Positions 63,201 through 64,000 of a stretch of 64,000 nucleotides of DNA are shown one piece after another. How positions within the stretch are numbered: the first letter of the stretch is position 1; every line of letters starts with the position of its first letter. The notes beneath the pieces were generated by a model. The model had not been told where the DNA came from and searched no databases. It was given only the letters and a program-made list of their open reading frames with translations. Origin of the DNA: Gammaproteobacteria bacterium UBA7803 (lineage in GTDB: Bacteria; Pseudomonadota; Gammaproteobacteria; Pseudomonadales; Azotimanducaceae); the NCBI GenBank assembly GCA_002480525.1, contig DLCH01000075.1:62001-126000 (forward strand). The letters are read 5' to 3'. Position numbers and translations under genes: made by a program.

Positions 63201-64000
63201 ATGGCTAAGTTGCGAGTAAGGATCAAGCTGAACCCAGGCAGGGTCGGCATCCCGCTCCATAAGATGGCTCAAGCCTCCGAGGAGTTCTATAAGTTCTTGG
63301 GGATGGTATCTGAGGACTTGGGTCTCCAGGCGGGCGACTGGCTAGCTCGCGACTTTGAGAATAGTTCGCTCATTTACACCGCAGAGCACAGCGGCGAGTT
63401 TGAAGAGTCTGTGCCTGCCCGCTTCTCTGGAACCTTGAGCAGCATCTTTGAGGTTGAGCCAACTGAATTGGAATCTATTCCTGGAATCCGGCTTGGGACT
63501 CTGAAGCAGTTTGCCAAGATTGCTGATCCGCTAGATGACGATGAGCAAGTGGGATTCTTTGCGCTGGAAAATGGCGCTGCCACTGAGGATTTCCACTTCC
63601 TAGAGAAGGCTAGGTCGAAGCACATCCAGGCTGTCTTGGATGATCGTCGCGAATACTTCGGATCGGTCATGGGCGAGATTCATTCGCTGTTCTTGAAGTC
63701 CGATCCTCCTCACTTTCGCATTAGGCATTTGGCGACCGGCGACCTAGTGAGCTGTTACTACCGTAAGCAGGATTATCCAGTTCTTCACAATGTCCTGGAC
63801 AGCCCGAACGTGGTTCTGGTGGTTGGTGGGAATGTCCATGTAGATATGTCGTCCCGCAAGTTCGAGCGGGTTGAAGTGACCAAGATCGACGTAGCTCCAG
63901 AATATGTGGATAGCGACATTGACCGGTTATCCGGAGCCTTGCCGTCTATCACCAGCGGAATGAATATGCAGCAATTCATAGATCACCTGCGTGATGGCGA
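63201..64000 (+). CDS. Unrecognised cargo gene of the IS1595 element (3' end outside window)
   Basis: A frame open from ATG 63201 to the window edge, 266 codons and incomplete. It starts 2 bp after the transposase stop, so it is surely co-transcribed with it. The protein is soluble, begins MAKLRVRIKLNPGRVG, is rich in acidic and hydrophobic residues, and contains no known motif that I can see (segments such as FHFLEKARSKHIQAV and ISCYYRK-like LVSCYYRKQDY). Its AT-richer codons differ from the host. Accessory genes are known in some IS1595 members; its role is unknown. Confidence 0.75.
   Translation, partial: MAKLRVRIKLNPGRVGIPLHKMAQASEEFYKFLGMVSEDLGLQAGDWLARDFENSSLIYTAEHSGEFEESVPARFSGTLSSIFEVEPTELESIPGIRLGTLKQFAKIADPLDDDEQVGFFALENGAATEDFHFLEKARSKHIQAVLDDRREYFGSVMGEIHSLFLKSDPPHFRIRHLATGDLVSCYYRKQDYPVLHNVLDSPNVVLVVGGNVHVDMSSRKFERVEVTKIDVAPEYVDSDIDRLSGALPSITSGMNMQQFIDHLRDG

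Larger units (their letters stand above)
62165..64000 (+). mobile_element. IS1595-family element with a cargo gene (right end outside window)
   Basis: Starts about 62165 with AT-rich sequence containing GTACCCAC at 62188 and its complement GTGGGTAC at 62207 or thereabouts. It includes the transposase and a second frame running past 64000. No right-hand inverted repeat is seen up to the edge, so the element, or its flanking island, continues. Confidence 0.65.

Noticed and set aside
63197..64000. Right inverted repeat of the IS1595 element
   Set aside because: No complement of the left-end sequence was found up to the window edge.

Overview
The window is a piece of a very GC-rich chromosome from a gammaproteobacterium. 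The wobble U34 tRNA methyltransferase pair cmoA/cmoB, a RimB-RimK pair, an OmpR/EnvZ system, a PA0069-type radical SAM gene behind an E. coli-like LexA box and PsrA-like and Pho-like boxes all point there. Many acyl-CoA dehydrogenases, an enoyl-CoA hydratase, a thiolase, nitronate monooxygenase and luciferase-like oxidoreductase genes suggest an environmental lipid-oxidising lineage. I cannot place it below class from the sequence alone. No rRNA, tRNA or CRISPR array was seen. Genes are tightly packed, often with 1-8 bp start/stop overlaps, so most gaps are short.

Layout. 1-5154: purK (3' part) and purE, an MscS channel, a RimB-RimK-deacylase protein-glutamylation cluster and a Bax-inhibitor-1-like membrane protein. 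5177-8277: REP-like inverted repeat, then a NorD/NorQ pair preceded by an overlapping 55-codon gene. 8395-14107: esterase, amidohydrolase with an apparent frameshift, and a second amidoligase module (ATP-grasp ligase, inactive transglutaminase with 7 TM, retropepsin-like lipoprotein). 14161-24382: SOS-controlled radical SAM gene, hybrid sensor kinase, coniferyl-aldehyde dehydrogenase, PhyH oxygenase, Smr protein, DJ-1 and GlxA genes. 24390-33458: acyl-CoA dehydrogenase, cmoB/cmoA, divergent ppk1 and ppx, M48 peptidase with LemA just beyond. 34221-39746: catabolic block separated by REP-like repeats. 39864-46146: MATE pump, Fpg/Nei glycosylase, CinA/NMNAT-like fusion, hydrolase, PhoX phosphatase. 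46306-52648: alanine/sodium symporter, SirB2, ANKH-like transporter, acyl-CoA dehydrogenase, SMP-30 lactonase, small lipoprotein, HTH protein. 52769-57507: beta-helix-type lipoprotein and TonB receptor behind a Pho-like promoter. 57562-61878: thiolase and OmpR/EnvZ-type operon. 62165-end: IS1595-family element with a cargo gene, of visibly lower GC, running off the window.

Themes. Phosphate: PhoX and the lipoprotein/TonB-receptor pair have promoters with the same architecture (four 7-bp units every 11 bp, then CTAGCGT 9 bp later), and ppk1/ppx lie in the same window. Glutamyl-peptide chemistry: two separate ATP-grasp/protease modules about 6 kb apart. Regulation: LexA, Pho-like and PsrA-like sites can be read directly. 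The most interesting candidates for undescribed biology are the membrane-linked amidoligase module (10787-14107), the Pho-like lipoprotein/TonB-receptor unit, the 55-residue protein coupled to norQD, and the IS1595 cargo gene.
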